From positions 28,613 to 92,612 of the forward strand of contig CAJTTA010000002.1 in the NCBI GenBank assembly GCA_910579305.1: 64,000 nt of DNA, written 5' to 3'. The notes beneath the pieces are model-generated. The model did not search any database, was not told where the DNA came from, and worked only from the letters and a program-made list of their open reading frames with translations. A program made the translations under genes and the position numbers. This stretch comes from an uncultured Muribaculaceae bacterium (GTDB lineage Bacteria > Bacteroidota > Bacteroidia > Bacteroidales > Muribaculaceae). Positions 19,041-28,746 of the stretch are shown here, piece by piece; position 1 is the stretch's first letter; every line of letters starts with the position of its first letter.

Positions 19041-19691
19041 ATGCAAGGATATATAAGTATAGGTGTCTTCATAGACGGCGGTTACTACGCCAAGGTCAAC
19101 CGCGCGCTTAAGAAGCTTGAAAATTCCATAATACGCGTGCGGTCGCTATTCGATTTCATCAGCGAGAGACTCGCAAAGGCCGAAGGGGTGAACACGTCAG
19201 ACTGCCAGATCACTGAAGCGCATTACTTCAGAGGACGATTCAGAGTCAAAGAGGCTTATGACAAGCATCTCTTATATAACGAACGCAAATTTGAGGATAC
19301 GCTCATCGAAAACGACGTGGTGTTCCATTATAAGCACCTGCGCGAGATAGACCGTAACGGTGTTACTGAAGTGATAGAGAAAGGAGTGGACGTATGGTTT
19401 GCTCTTGAAGCATATGAACTGGCCACATTCCGGCGCTTCGACTACGTGATACTCATCACCGGCGACGCCGATCACGAAATGCTCGTGCGCAAGCTTAAAG
19501 CGCTCAAAATCAAAGTTGTGCTTCTCACATGGAATCTTACCGACGCCGAAGCGACGTCGCCACTGCTCAAAGAGGAGGCCGGGCATCACTGGGAGCTCAG
19601 CGAGCTCACACGCACTCATCCCGCACTGAGCCGACATTTGCTCTACAGACTGCGCAGCGAACCATCACCGGAACTTGGAGAAACTTTTTAG
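19041..19691 (+). CDS. NYN domain protein (PIN-like nuclease fold)
   Basis: 216 residues of the NYN/DUF88 (LabA-like) family. The acidic residues expected at the active site are visible: Asp in GVFIDGGYY near residue 11, Asp in KGVDVWFALEAYELA near 118, and Asp residues in ILITGDADHEMLVRKL near 141. NYN domains are predicted metal-dependent ribonucleases; no target is known here. The C-terminal 35 residues are not conserved. It is a single gene, divergent from the rplM operon; no clear promoter motif was found upstream. Confidence 0.85.
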   Translation: MQGYISIGVFIDGGYYAKVNRALKKLENSIIRVRSLFDFISERLAKAEGVNTSDCQITEAHYFRGRFRVKEAYDKHLLYNERKFEDTLIENDVVFHYKHLREIDRNGVTEVIEKGVDVWFALEAYELATFRRFDYVILITGDADHEMLVRKLKALKIKVVLLTWNLTDAEATSPLLKEEAGHHWELSELTRTHPALSRHLLYRLRSEPSPELGETF

Positions 19692-19725
19692 TGCCAATTT
19701 GACCGATTAATCGAAAAAATTTACG

Positions 19726-19733
19726 TAAATTTG
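19726..19733 (+). promoter_or_regulatory. -7 element of the sufE-like gene
   Basis: TAAATTTG matches TAnnTTTG. A TTTG lies at 19698-19701, but the 24-base spacer is longer than usual. The transcript would start near 19739, ruling out the upstream GTG at 19733 as start codon. Confidence 0.55.
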
Positions 19734-19777
19734 TGAGCGCATGGAGTGGCCATGCGCCCACCTTATCGTATAACAAC

Positions 19778-20233
19778 ATGAGTATCAACGAAATACAGGA
19801 TGAAATCATAGAAGAATTCGAAGGTCTCACCGACTGGATGGATCGCTATGCCTATATTATAGAACTCGGAGGGCAGCTCCCCCCGATGGATGAGAGATAC
19901 AAAGTGCCGGCCAACCTGATAGAAGGTTGCCAAAGCCGCGTGTGGATCGAAGCCCGGGAAAGCGAGGAGATGTCCTGCAATGAAAAGAAAATAAAATTTG
20001 AAGCTGACTCCGATGCCATGATAGTAAAAGGCATCGTAGCCCTGCTCATGAGAGTGCTTGATATGCGCACTCCCGATGAGATTCTAAATGCCGACCTCTA
20101 TTTCATAGACCGCATAGGTCTGCGCGATCACCTCTCCCCCACACGATCCAACGGCCTCGTGGCAATGCTGAAGCAGATACGCCTCTACGCCGTGGCCTTC
20201 AAGGCCCGCGCCGAAGCTGCAGGCCAGGCGTGA
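19778..20233 (+). CDS. sufE: SufE family Fe-S assembly protein
   Basis: 151 residues. SufE takes sulfur from the cysteine desulfurase SufS during Fe-S cluster assembly. The family pattern is clear: a long N-terminal helix (EIIEEFEGLTDWMDRYAYII), PPMDERYKVPANLIEGCQSRVW with the sulfur-accepting Cys in EGCQS near residue 55, and FEADSDAMIVKGIVALLMRV. No other suf gene is present in the window. ATG 19778 follows the predicted promoter. Confidence 0.92.
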   Translation: MSINEIQDEIIEEFEGLTDWMDRYAYIIELGGQLPPMDERYKVPANLIEGCQSRVWIEARESEEMSCNEKKIKFEADSDAMIVKGIVALLMRVLDMRTPDEILNADLYFIDRIGLRDHLSPTRSNGLVAMLKQIRLYAVAFKARAEAAGQA

Positions 20234-20279
20234 CCCAGCCCCGACAAATCTTATAATCTCTAACTAATAATCCCTTATC

Positions 20280-21788
20280 ATGTTTAAAAACCAACCCAAA
20301 GGACTTGTTCCTGCTGCTTTGAGCAACATGGGAGAACGCTTCGGCTACTACATAATGAATGCCGTGCTCGTGCTCTTCCTCTGCTCCAAGTTCGGCCTCT
20401 CGGAAGAAACCAGCGCGCTGGTCTATTCTTTCTTCTATGCCGGAATCTATGTTCTCAGCCTTGTCGGAGGCCTTATCGCCGACAAGACTCAGAACTACAA
20501 AGGCACCATCATATGGGGTCTTATCATCATGACGCTTGGCTACGTCGTGCTCTCCATCCCCATCCTCGCCACATCGGAAAACACTACCTGGCTCCTCTCG
20601 CTGACATGTGCCGCGCTTTTCTTCATAGCATTCGGCAACGGCCTCTTCAAGGGCAACCTCCAGGCCATTGTAGGACAACTTTACGATGACCCCCGCTATG
20701 CGTCACAGCGCGACTCCGGCTTCCAAATCTTCTACGTGTTCATCAACATCGGCGGCGTGCTCGCGCCCTTCGTGGCCCCGATGCTCCGCTCATGGTGGCT
20801 CGGAGTGCACAATCTCACCTACAATGCCAAGCTCCCCGCCCTCTGCCATGAGTATCTCAGCGTAACAGACAATATGAACCAGCAGAACGCCGACAACCTG
20901 TATGCCCTCATCACACAGGTAGGCGGCGACACCTCCGGTGACATCTCCAATTTCTGTTCCACTTATCTTGACGTGTTCAACACCGGCATCCACTACTCCT
21001 TCATAGCCTCTGTGGCTGCCATGCTCATCTCCCTCTTCATCTTCATCATCATCAAGAAAGGACTCCCCTCTCCCACCAGGAAAGAGGCTGTGGAGTCAGT
21101 GAAATACACTCCTGATGAAAAAGCCCGCATGGCCAAGGAGATCAAGCAGCGCATGGCTGCACTCTTCGCCGTGCTCGGCATCGCGATCTTCTTCTGGTTC
21201 TCTTTCCACCAGAACGGCACGTCGCTCTCCCTCTTCGCCCGCGACTTCGTGGAAAGCGGCTCTATCGCTCCCGAAATATGGCAGGCCCTCAACCCCTTCT
21301 ATGTGATAATCCTCACCCCTGTGGTAATCGCCATCTTCTCTGCGCTCGCCCGCCGCGGCAAAGAAATCTCCACTCCTAAAAAGATAGCCATAGGCATGGG
21401 CCTCGCAGGAATAGCCTATCTCTTCCTTATGATCTACTCTCTCTGGATGGGATATCCCTCTGCCACTGAATTCCGTGCCGAGGGAGGAGTCATGTCCGGC
21501 CCCTGGGTGCTCATAGTGCTTTATTTCTTCCTCACAGTAGCCGAGCTGTTCATCTCTCCGCTCGGACTCAGCTTCGTATCAAAGGTAGCGCCCAAGCATA
21601 TGCAGGGCCTGTGCCAGGGTCTCTGGCTCGGCGCCACAGCTGTGGGCAACGTGCTGCTGTGGATCGGCCCTCTCATCTACAACGCCGCTCCCATATGGGT
21701 GGCCTGGACCGTATTCCTCGCTGTCTGCATCATATCAATGGGCATAATGTTCGGTATGGTGAAATGGTTGGAACGCGTCACAGCTTAA
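20280..21788 (+). CDS. Proton-dependent oligopeptide transporter (POT/PTR2 family)
   Basis: 502 residues with about 14 hydrophobic helices. The POT signature is ERFGYYIMNAVLVLFL in helix 1 (the ExxER-type motif), followed by YAGIYVLSLVGGLIADK and FFIAFGNGLFKGNLQAIVGQLY. It imports di- and tripeptides with protons at the inner membrane. A non-conserved extracellular loop lies at about residues 170-230. The Crp/Fnr regulator follows after 22 bases and may be on the same transcript. Confidence 0.93.
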   Translation: MFKNQPKGLVPAALSNMGERFGYYIMNAVLVLFLCSKFGLSEETSALVYSFFYAGIYVLSLVGGLIADKTQNYKGTIIWGLIIMTLGYVVLSIPILATSENTTWLLSLTCAALFFIAFGNGLFKGNLQAIVGQLYDDPRYASQRDSGFQIFYVFINIGGVLAPFVAPMLRSWWLGVHNLTYNAKLPALCHEYLSVTDNMNQQNADNLYALITQVGGDTSGDISNFCSTYLDVFNTGIHYSFIASVAAMLISLFIFIIIKKGLPSPTRKEAVESVKYTPDEKARMAKEIKQRMAALFAVLGIAIFFWFSFHQNGTSLSLFARDFVESGSIAPEIWQALNPFYVIILTPVVIAIFSALARRGKEISTPKKIAIGMGLAGIAYLFLMIYSLWMGYPSATEFRAEGGVMSGPWVLIVLYFFLTVAELFISPLGLSFVSKVAPKHMQGLCQGLWLGATAVGNVLLWIGPLIYNAAPIWVAWTVFLAVCIISMGIMFGMVKWLERVTA

Positions 21789-21810
21789 AGCCTGTCATGA
21801 CCTCATCCCT

Positions 21811-22377
21811 ATGATGCCGTTAAGCCACATAATCGACGGCGTGCATCACATCGCCCCGGCCTCCATCGCTCTGATGGAGGCCGAGGCCACTATATCACAC
21901 TTTGCCAAAGGGGAAAGACTCGTAGAGCAAGGGCATCCATGCCATCACATCTTCTTCGCAGCCGCAGGATTATGCCGGTCTCTGCATGAAGAGGACGGCC
22001 GCGAAGACACACGCTGGTTTGCCACTCCGGGCGATGTCTTCACTTCCATATGCGCATGGCATAACAACGAGGCCGCGATATTCTCCATCGAGGCCATAAC
22101 CCCATTGTCGTGCTATGTCATCGACTTCACATCCATGCGACGCCTGCTGGCCGCCGATGAAGGCATACGCCAATGGGCCATGAGGCTGCTGGCTGAGTCT
22201 CTCTACGTGCTGGAAAAGCGATATACCATCATCGGGCGCGGATCAGCACGGGAGCGCTACGAGGCTCTGATCAAAGGGCGCCCTAAAGAAATGATCAATC
22301 TCATTCCGCTGAAATACATAGCATCTTACTTGAAAATCACACAAGAAACACTCTCAAGAGTGAGACGGTACAAGTAG
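21811..22377 (+). CDS. Crp/Fnr family transcriptional regulator
   Basis: 188 residues. A cyclic-nucleotide-binding-type beta roll (about 25-115: KGERLVEQGHPCHHIFFAAAGLCRSLH) is followed by a dimer helix and a C-terminal winged helix (LIPLKYIASYLKITQETLSRVRRYK), whose recognition helix is QETLSRVRR. There is no N-terminal cysteine cluster, so it is not a classical oxygen-sensing FNR; the ligand is unknown. A palindrome of the FNR/CRP type lies just downstream, in front of the next gene. Two adjacent ATGs (21811, 21814) are equally possible starts. Confidence 0.9.
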   Translation: MMPLSHIIDGVHHIAPASIALMEAEATISHFAKGERLVEQGHPCHHIFFAAAGLCRSLHEEDGREDTRWFATPGDVFTSICAWHNNEAAIFSIEAITPLSCYVIDFTSMRRLLAADEGIRQWAMRLLAESLYVLEKRYTIIGRGSARERYEALIKGRPKEMINLIPLKYIASYLKITQETLSRVRRYK

Positions 22378-22411
22378 CAGGCACAATAATTCCTCTTGAT
22401 ACACGCAAGAA

Positions 22412-22427
22412 TTTGACCTACATCAAA
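22412..22427. promoter_or_regulatory. FNR/CRP-type palindrome, candidate operator
   Basis: TTTGACCTACATCAAA is an inverted repeat; its core TTGAC-CTAC-ATCAA differs from the FNR consensus TTGAT-N4-ATCAA at one base. Its centre (22419.5) lies about 40 bases before the transcript start predicted from the -7 element at 22449, the position for a class II activator. A weaker inverted repeat, CTTGATACACGCAAG, lies at 22395-22409. Confidence 0.55.
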
Positions 22428-22448
22428 GACACAATCACATATTTACAT

Positions 22449-22456
22449 TATCTTTG
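22449..22456 (+). promoter_or_regulatory. -7 element of the 1390-residue secreted protein gene
   Basis: TATCTTTG fits TAnnTTTG. No TTTG is found at the -33 distance, which fits a promoter that depends on an activator. The leader to the ATG at 22502 would be about 40 bases. Confidence 0.55.
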
Positions 22457-22501
22457 CTGCCATAATTACCTTCTATCAATTTACTAACGACTATTATATT
22501 T

Positions 22502-25500
22502 ATGAGAAAACATCTATCCTTTCTTCTGGCTCTATGCATTTCTGCCATAGCGCCTCCGCTTCAGGCCAAAGAAGCCATGGGCTTTCTCACCGGCAGTGCC
22601 TCCACTCTCACTCCCGGCCTCTATTCCTTCGACCTTGAGACCGGCACTGCTCTCACCAACATTGCTCCGATCTCTTATTTCCTCATGGGTGGCGCATATG
22701 CCGAGAAGAACTATTGGCTGATGCTATCCTACGATTCTTCGGGCAATCTCGGACAAAAATTCACCGTAATAAATCCTCTGACCGGCGAACAGCTCAAGAG
22801 CTCAAATCAGAACTACGGGTGCACCGACATGACGTATGACCTTTCCACATCCAATCTCTACGGAATTCTCTACACCCGAGGCGGATCACCCATACCCAAT
22901 CAGCTCGTGTGCATATCCACGCCATCCGGAACATATACCTCTATAGCCACTCTCACCGACAAATTCATGGCTCTCGCCTGCGACCTCTGGGGCAATCTCT
23001 ATGCCATGAACTCCTCCGGCACATTGCACCGCATCGACAAGAAAACTGGCGCTGCTACACCTATAGGCTCAACCGGGCTCTCAGCCTCCTCCGATGAAGT
23101 GCAGTCGATGGAATTCGATCGTGACTCAGGCAAGCTTTACTGGTCTTTTCTCGACCTTGAAGACGATACATGGATCGCCCAGATAGATCCCGAGACCGGA
23201 GCCTTGATCGAACGGCACAAAGTAGAGAACAATGCCCTGCTCGGTGCCCTGCACATCCCATATGCCGAAGTAGGACTCTCGGCTCCAGGCCAGGTCTCGG
23301 AACTCACGAGCCTCATAGAAGATGAGAATGTGACTTTTTCCTGGAAAGCGCCCGCCGTGGCCGTAGACGGCTCTAATCTCTCCAATCCTCTCACTCTTGA
23401 AATACGCCGCGAGGGAAAGCTTGTAAAGAGCTTCAGCAATGTAACTCCTGGAGATGACGGCCGGTGGACTGATACATCAGTGCCCCAAGATACCGACGTC
23501 ACATATGCATTCACATGCTATGAAGGAGAAAACCGCGGAGCCTCCAGATTCATAAGTGTACATGTGGGCGATGACGTGCCAGCACCTGTAAGCGACATCA
23601 CTCTCACGGCAAGCGGCAACGAAACGGTTCTGACATGGCAGGCTCCATCCGTCGACTGCAACGGCGCTACTCTCGACCCTTCGAAACTTTCATATAAAAT
23701 AATTCGTCACCCTGACAAGTATGTGACTGAGGGAATTACCGCCACATCATTCACCGACAGCAATATACCTCAGGCCAACCAGTATTCATATACCGTAGTG
23801 CCCTGCAACCATATGGGAGAGGGTGACGGCTGCGACTCTAAGACAGTGATAGCAGGCCCTGCTATCACCGCCCCCTGGCAACCCCAGTTCAGCAATCCGG
23901 CCGAACGCTCTCAATTCCTCATCGTCGACGCCAATGAGGACAACAACACCTGGGCTCTCAAGGATGGTGCGATGCAGTTCTCCTGCATGTATGGTGCCGG
24001 CAGCGACTGGCTCATAACAATGCCCATACATATGGAAAAGGATATGTCTTATAAACTCAAATGCAATATCGGCACTGCCGGCAGCTTTGGGCCTGAAGAC
24101 TTCAAGATAACTCTTGGCACAGACTTCACTCCCGAAAGCCAGAATCTGCAGGAGATATTCAATCAAACCGGCATAACTTCTTCCAACGAGATCATAGAAA
24201 GAGTCATCACCGTTGAGGAGACAGGCGATTACACTATAGGCATGCAATGCTACACAGGTTCCTGGATGGGAATGTATCTCAATGTCTACTCTCTGGAGAT
24301 AGAGCCGGTGGGAGCCGTAGACCTCGCAATCAGCGCTCCTATCCGCGGAGAATTCCTCCCGTCGCTCGAGTCTCCCTATGACTACACTGTGACCGTATTC
24401 AACAATGGCACCGAGACTCAATCCGGCTTCAGCCTCTCTCTGATTGATGATAATGACAATGTGCTGGCCTCCAGCACCTCTGAAGCCACTATAGCCCCCG
24501 GCGAATCAAAAGAATGCACCATTACGTGGACTCCCATGTCAGGCCGCGTGAAGCACCTGCGTGCGAAGGTGGAGAAAGAGGGTGACGTCAACAATGTCAA
24601 CAACATCTCCGCCCCATTTGAAGTCATATTCCTCAACGAAGGGGAAGCCATAGCAAAATTCGGAGAGCATGACAGCGATCCGGGATTCTTCCCCTTCAGC
24701 TTCGATGATATATACAGCTTCGCCGAGTCAATCTACACTCAGGAAGAATTAGGAGTGGAAGGTGGCTTGATCAAGGAAATTTCCTGGGAATTCAACAACC
24801 CCGGCGCTCCGCTCCTTGACAAGGATGTGCAGGTGTACATGGCCAACACTTCTCACTCTCAAGTAATGAACGATTATCTTGCGGAAGATGATATGATTTG
24901 CGTATTCTCGGGTAAAGCATCTTTCCCTTCAGGGCAAAACCGTCTTACCATCACACTCTCCGAGCCATTCCCCTATGCAGGAGGCAACCTCGCCATATTG
25001 ACCAAGAAAATCAAAGATCCTGAGACTGGCATACGTGTGACATATCACGCCCAGAATTTCCCCGACATCCCCCGCACTGCAATCGTAGTGAACAGCACCG
25101 GCATAATCTCTCCCCGTGAGATGCTCAAGTCATCAATGCTGCCATGCCTGAGGCTCAAGCTTGACACCGACGGTGGCGCAAGCCTCTCCGGCACCGTATC
25201 TTGCCAGGGAGCGGCCGTGGCAGGAGCATGCGTATCAATCGACGGCAAAATGACCGACGCAATCACCGACGTAGCAGGACACTATCACTTCAACTGGCTT
25301 CCCGCCGACACTTATGATATATCAGTCGTTCCGGCCGATTACACTTATCTCTCAGGCTCTGCTTCCACCAGTCTGGAAAAATCAGAAAAAGGGAATCTTG
25401 ACATAAATATCGCACCGCGTCCTTCCTGCCGCCTCTCAGGCACTGTCAGCGACCAGCTCGGCAATCCTGTGCCCGGAGCCTCCGTCAACTTCTCAGGATG

Positions 25501-26674
25501 GGCATCGCATAAGACTATTGCCGACAATCAGGGCAATTTCTCTTTCGACAAGATATACGCCGTAGACAATGCATCGTTCACCATATATGCCTACGGATAT
25601 AAGAAAGGAATGCACAGTCTTGACTTCGCAGCCGACCCTGACAACAGTTCCGTCAATATGACTATAGAGGCCATACACAATCCGGTGGCCTCCGCCTGGA
25701 CAAGACTCGATGAAAACTCTCCCGTTATCTATTGGGAACCGGTGAATTTCAGCTATGACATAGCGGCCGACAATGGCACACCTGCAAGTGTGTCGGAGCT
25801 TGAGACAGGGGGCAACTACCTGCTCGGAAAGCAATTCGATGGCCCGCTGATGATAGACAAAATCATGTGGCACAGCGGAGAATGCTCTACAGGCACCGTA
25901 AGCTATGTAAACCTCTACATCTATGCTCTTAATGAGCAAGGCCAGCCTCAGTCGCTTCTCATGAGCCAGGAGAATTATCCCAATGAGGAGAATGCCTGGA
26001 ACGAATTCTTCATTCAGGATATAATGGATGAGCCTTTATACGCTCCTTATGGATGCCTGGTGGCAATCGGAGCGGAAAGCACCCTGGCCTTGTCGGAAGA
26101 TGGCTCTCACTTGCCCGGATGCTACATCATCGACCAGCTCGGAGGAGCATATGCACCTCTGTCTGATGATGACGGGGCTGTCAACCTGCTCATAAGAATC
26201 AGCGCCGCGCATGTCTCCCCCGACTCAGAAGCTGTCGCGCCGGCTGTGACATATAATGTATATCGTCTGCTTAAGGAGGATAAGGATAACGATACGTCCC
26301 ACTCCTTGATATATGACGCATGCGCAACAGCCGATCCGGTGAGGGATGCCGACTGGTTAAAATTGCCTGACAACGACTACATCTACGCAGTCGAAGCTGT
26401 GTATCCCGACGGCGTGGCCACTCAGCGATGCTTCACTGCCGCAATCTCTCATTCAGGCATCATGACCCCTGTGGCAGAGGGATTAAGCCTCATTGCCTCT
26501 GACGGATGTCTCACAGTAAGCAGCAGCCATGACAGCTTTATCGAGATATTCACTGCAGCAGGCATGCGCTGCGCAGCCACCAATGTGCATGCAGGAGACA
26601 GCCGCATACCGCTCGCACCCGGTATATATCTGGTGAAAGCTGACGGCAACGTATGCAAAGTAATCGTGAAATAA
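22502..26674 (+). CDS. Large secreted multidomain surface protein with sorting-type C-terminal tail
   Basis: 1390 residues with a signal peptide (about 1-22, ending LQAK). The N-terminal part (25-250) has repeated DLETG/DPETG-like beta strands suggesting a propeller. Two fibronectin type III-like domains follow (about 260-455), then a jelly-roll-like region, a CARDB-like domain (about 612-715), another beta domain, and two carboxypeptidase-regulatory-like domains (near 900-1060: GTVSCQGAAVAGACVSIDG and GTVSDQLGNPVPGASVNFSG). The last 65 residues end LAPGIYLVKADGNVCKVIVK, resembling type IX secretion sorting tails. No catalytic motif is seen; an adhesin or binding role is inference. Confidence 0.75.
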   Translation: MRKHLSFLLALCISAIAPPLQAKEAMGFLTGSASTLTPGLYSFDLETGTALTNIAPISYFLMGGAYAEKNYWLMLSYDSSGNLGQKFTVINPLTGEQLKSSNQNYGCTDMTYDLSTSNLYGILYTRGGSPIPNQLVCISTPSGTYTSIATLTDKFMALACDLWGNLYAMNSSGTLHRIDKKTGAATPIGSTGLSASSDEVQSMEFDRDSGKLYWSFLDLEDDTWIAQIDPETGALIERHKVENNALLGALHIPYAEVGLSAPGQVSELTSLIEDENVTFSWKAPAVAVDGSNLSNPLTLEIRREGKLVKSFSNVTPGDDGRWTDTSVPQDTDVTYAFTCYEGENRGASRFISVHVGDDVPAPVSDITLTASGNETVLTWQAPSVDCNGATLDPSKLSYKIIRHPDKYVTEGITATSFTDSNIPQANQYSYTVVPCNHMGEGDGCDSKTVIAGPAITAPWQPQFSNPAERSQFLIVDANEDNNTWALKDGAMQFSCMYGAGSDWLITMPIHMEKDMSYKLKCNIGTAGSFGPEDFKITLGTDFTPESQNLQEIFNQTGITSSNEIIERVITVEETGDYTIGMQCYTGSWMGMYLNVYSLEIEPVGAVDLAISAPIRGEFLPSLESPYDYTVTVFNNGTETQSGFSLSLIDDNDNVLASSTSEATIAPGESKECTITWTPMSGRVKHLRAKVEKEGDVNNVNNISAPFEVIFLNEGEAIAKFGEHDSDPGFFPFSFDDIYSFAESIYTQEELGVEGGLIKEISWEFNNPGAPLLDKDVQVYMANTSHSQVMNDYLAEDDMICVFSGKASFPSGQNRLTITLSEPFPYAGGNLAILTKKIKDPETGIRVTYHAQNFPDIPRTAIVVNSTGIISPREMLKSSMLPCLRLKLDTDGGASLSGTVSCQGAAVAGACVSIDGKMTDAITDVAGHYHFNWLPADTYDISVVPADYTYLSGSASTSLEKSEKGNLDINIAPRPSCRLSGTVSDQLGNPVPGASVNFSGWASHKTIADNQGNFSFDKIYAVDNASFTIYAYGYKKGMHSLDFAADPDNSSVNMTIEAIHNPVASAWTRLDENSPVIYWEPVNFSYDIAADNGTPASVSELETGGNYLLGKQFDGPLMIDKIMWHSGECSTGTVSYVNLYIYALNEQGQPQSLLMSQENYPNEENAWNEFFIQDIMDEPLYAPYGCLVAIGAESTLALSEDGSHLPGCYIIDQLGGAYAPLSDDDGAVNLLIRISAAHVSPDSEAVAPAVTYNVYRLLKEDKDNDTSHSLIYDACATADPVRDADWLKLPDNDYIYAVEAVYPDGVATQRCFTAAISHSGIMTPVAEGLSLIASDGCLTVSSSHDSFIEIFTAAGMRCAATNVHAGDSRIPLAPGIYLVKADGNVCKVIVK

Positions 26675-26699
26675 CAATTTAGAGACAGAATAAAAAACG

Positions 26700-26736
26700 G
26701 GAGAGACCGCATCGTAGGTAACGATGCGGTCTCTCC
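26700..26736. terminator. Bidirectional terminator between the 1390-residue protein gene and typA
   Basis: GGAGAGACCGCATCGT at 26700 pairs perfectly over 16 bp with 26721-26736 around a five-base loop. An A-run before it and a T-rich stretch after it serve both convergent genes. Confidence 0.85.
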
Positions 26737-26759
26737 TATTTAATGTTATTTATTATTAT

Positions 26760-28556
26760 TCAGCGATTGGCGCGCTTGCGCTCCAGCTCATCGAGAATGA
26801 TCTTGCGCAGACGTATGTGATGAGGCGTCACCTCCACATATTCATCCTCCTTTATATACTCAAGAGCCTCTTCAAGGCTGAACACCACCGGAGGCACTAT
26901 GCGAGCCTTGTCATCGGCGCCGCTGGCACGCATATTGGTGAGCTTCTTACTCTTGGTGACATTCACCACAATATCATTATCCTTGGCGTTCTCGCCCACT
27001 ACCTGGCCGGCATACACCTCTTCCTGAGGGAAGATGAAGAAGCGGCCGCGATCCTGAAGCTTGTCTATGGCATAGGCAAAGGCGGTGCCCGCCTCAAGAG
27101 CGATAAGCGAGCCGTTAGTGCGCCGCTCTATATCACCCTTCCATGGCTGATACTCCATGAACCTGTGAGCCATTATAGCCTCTCCGGCAGTGGCAGTGAG
27201 CACATTGTTGCGCAAGCCTATGATGCCTCGCGAAGGAATGGCAAACTCTATGTGCTGGCGGTCACCATGGGTCTCCATGCTGAGTATATCACCTTTACGA
27301 CGCGTGACCATGTCAATGATCTTCGAAGCATACTCATCAGGCACATCCACTGTAAGAGCCTCTACCGGCTCACACTTATGTCCGTCAATCTCCTTGACTA
27401 TGACCTGCGGCTGTCCCACCTGTAACTCGTAGCCCTCGCGGCGCATGGTCTCGATCAGCACCGAGAGATGAAGCACTCCGCGGCCGAACACAGTCCACAC
27501 GTCACGCTCGGGATCCTTCTCCACCCGCAGAGCGAGATTGCGGTCAAGCTCCTTGGTAAGCCTGTCGCCTATATGGCGTGAAGTCACATACTTGCCATCC
27601 TTGCCGAAGAAAGGTGAATCATTGATGGTGAACGTCATCGACATTGTAGGCTCGTCAATGGCAATGCGGGGAAGAGCCTCCGGCCTGTCGGGCAGAGTGA
27701 CCGTGTCGCCTATCTCAAAATTAGTAAGACCTACGATTGCACATATGTCTCCTGAAGAGGCCTCGCTCACTTTCTTGCGCCCCATGCCCTCAAAAACGTG
27801 CAACTCCTTGATGCGCTGCTTCTCCACAGAACCATCCTTCTTCACAAGGCCCACGTCCATGCCTTCACGCAAAGTGCCGCGATGCACACGGCCTATGGCT
27901 ATGCGTCCCACATAGCTTGAGAAGTCGAGCGACGTTATGAGCATCTGGGCATCACCCTCAAGCTGCTCGGGAGCGGGTATGTATTTCACTATGGCATCCA
28001 GCACGGCGGTGATATCCTCGGCAGGCTTGCGCCAGTCGGTGCTCATCCAGCCTTGCTTGGCCGAGCCATACAGAGTGGGAAAATCGAGTTGCTCCTCCGT
28101 GGCATCGAGATTGAACATAAGATCAAACACCATTTCCTGCACTTCATCGGGACGGCAGTTGGGTTTATCCACCTTATTTATCACCACCACGGGCTTCAGG
28201 CCGAGAGACAAAGCCTTCTGCAACACGAAGCGGGTCTGGGGCATGGGCCCTTCAAAAGCATCTACCAGCAGCAGACAACCATCTGCCATATTAAGCACAC
28301 GCTCCACTTCTCCGCCGAAATCGGCGTGACCCGGAGTGTCGATAATATTGATTTTAGTCCCTTTATAATTGATGGATACATTCTTGGACAGAATCGTAAT
28401 GCCACGCTCACGCTCCAGGTCGTTGTTATCAAGAATAAGCTCGCCTGTGGCCTGATTGTCGCGGAAGAGATGACCGGCCAGGAGCATTTTGTCTACAAGG
28501 GTAGTTTTGCCGTGGTCTACGTGGGCAATGATTGCAATATTGCGGATGTCCTGCAT
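26760..28556 (-). CDS. typA: Ribosome-associated GTPase TypA/BipA
   Basis: 598 residues, normal for TypA. It is a translational GTPase related to EF-G, linked to ribosome assembly and stress. The G domain has AHVDHGKTTLVDKMLLAG, the switch region RERGITI, DTPGHADFGGEVERV and NKVDKP. The EF-G-like domains III and V follow (PTMSMTFTINDSPF, MRREGYELQVGQPQV), then the TypA-specific C-terminal domain (EEALEYIKEDEYVEVTP). ATG 28556 is preferred to an in-frame ATG 21 codons upstream, which lies close to the predicted transcript start. Confidence 0.96.
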   Translation of the reverse strand: MQDIRNIAIIAHVDHGKTTLVDKMLLAGHLFRDNQATGELILDNNDLERERGITILSKNVSINYKGTKINIIDTPGHADFGGEVERVLNMADGCLLLVDAFEGPMPQTRFVLQKALSLGLKPVVVINKVDKPNCRPDEVQEMVFDLMFNLDATEEQLDFPTLYGSAKQGWMSTDWRKPAEDITAVLDAIVKYIPAPEQLEGDAQMLITSLDFSSYVGRIAIGRVHRGTLREGMDVGLVKKDGSVEKQRIKELHVFEGMGRKKVSEASSGDICAIVGLTNFEIGDTVTLPDRPEALPRIAIDEPTMSMTFTINDSPFFGKDGKYVTSRHIGDRLTKELDRNLALRVEKDPERDVWTVFGRGVLHLSVLIETMRREGYELQVGQPQVIVKEIDGHKCEPVEALTVDVPDEYASKIIDMVTRRKGDILSMETHGDRQHIEFAIPSRGIIGLRNNVLTATAGEAIMAHRFMEYQPWKGDIERRTNGSLIALEAGTAFAYAIDKLQDRGRFFIFPQEEVYAGQVVGENAKDNDIVVNVTKSKKLTNMRASGADDKARIVPPVVFSLEEALEYIKEDEYVEVTPHHIRLRKIILDELERKRANR

Positions 28557-28623
28557 ATATAGAGAAGTTTGTTTAAAGTAAGCGGTCGCGTCACGCGACA
28601 GTCGCCTCCCAATATTCAAACTG

Positions 28624-28631
28624 CAAAATTA
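28624..28631 (-). promoter_or_regulatory. -7 element of typA
   Basis: TAATTTTG on the minus strand, about 68 bases upstream of the typA ATG. No good TTTG is seen at the -33 distance. Confidence 0.55.
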
Positions 28632-28668
28632 CGAAAAAGTTACGAGATTAACACGGCATATGACAAAA

Positions 28669-28717
28669 AATCAATCCTGCACCCCCCGGGAGTTTACACC
28701 GGTGTGCAGGATTGATT
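28669..28717 (-). terminator. Terminator of the M6 protease gene
   Basis: AATCAATCCTGCAC (28669-28682) pairs with its complement at 28704-28717, a 14-bp stem. On the minus strand it is followed by a run of six T, as expected for an intrinsic terminator. Confidence 0.85.
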
Positions 28718-28746
28718 ATATTTACGGACTACCCGTCAGCAGTCAA

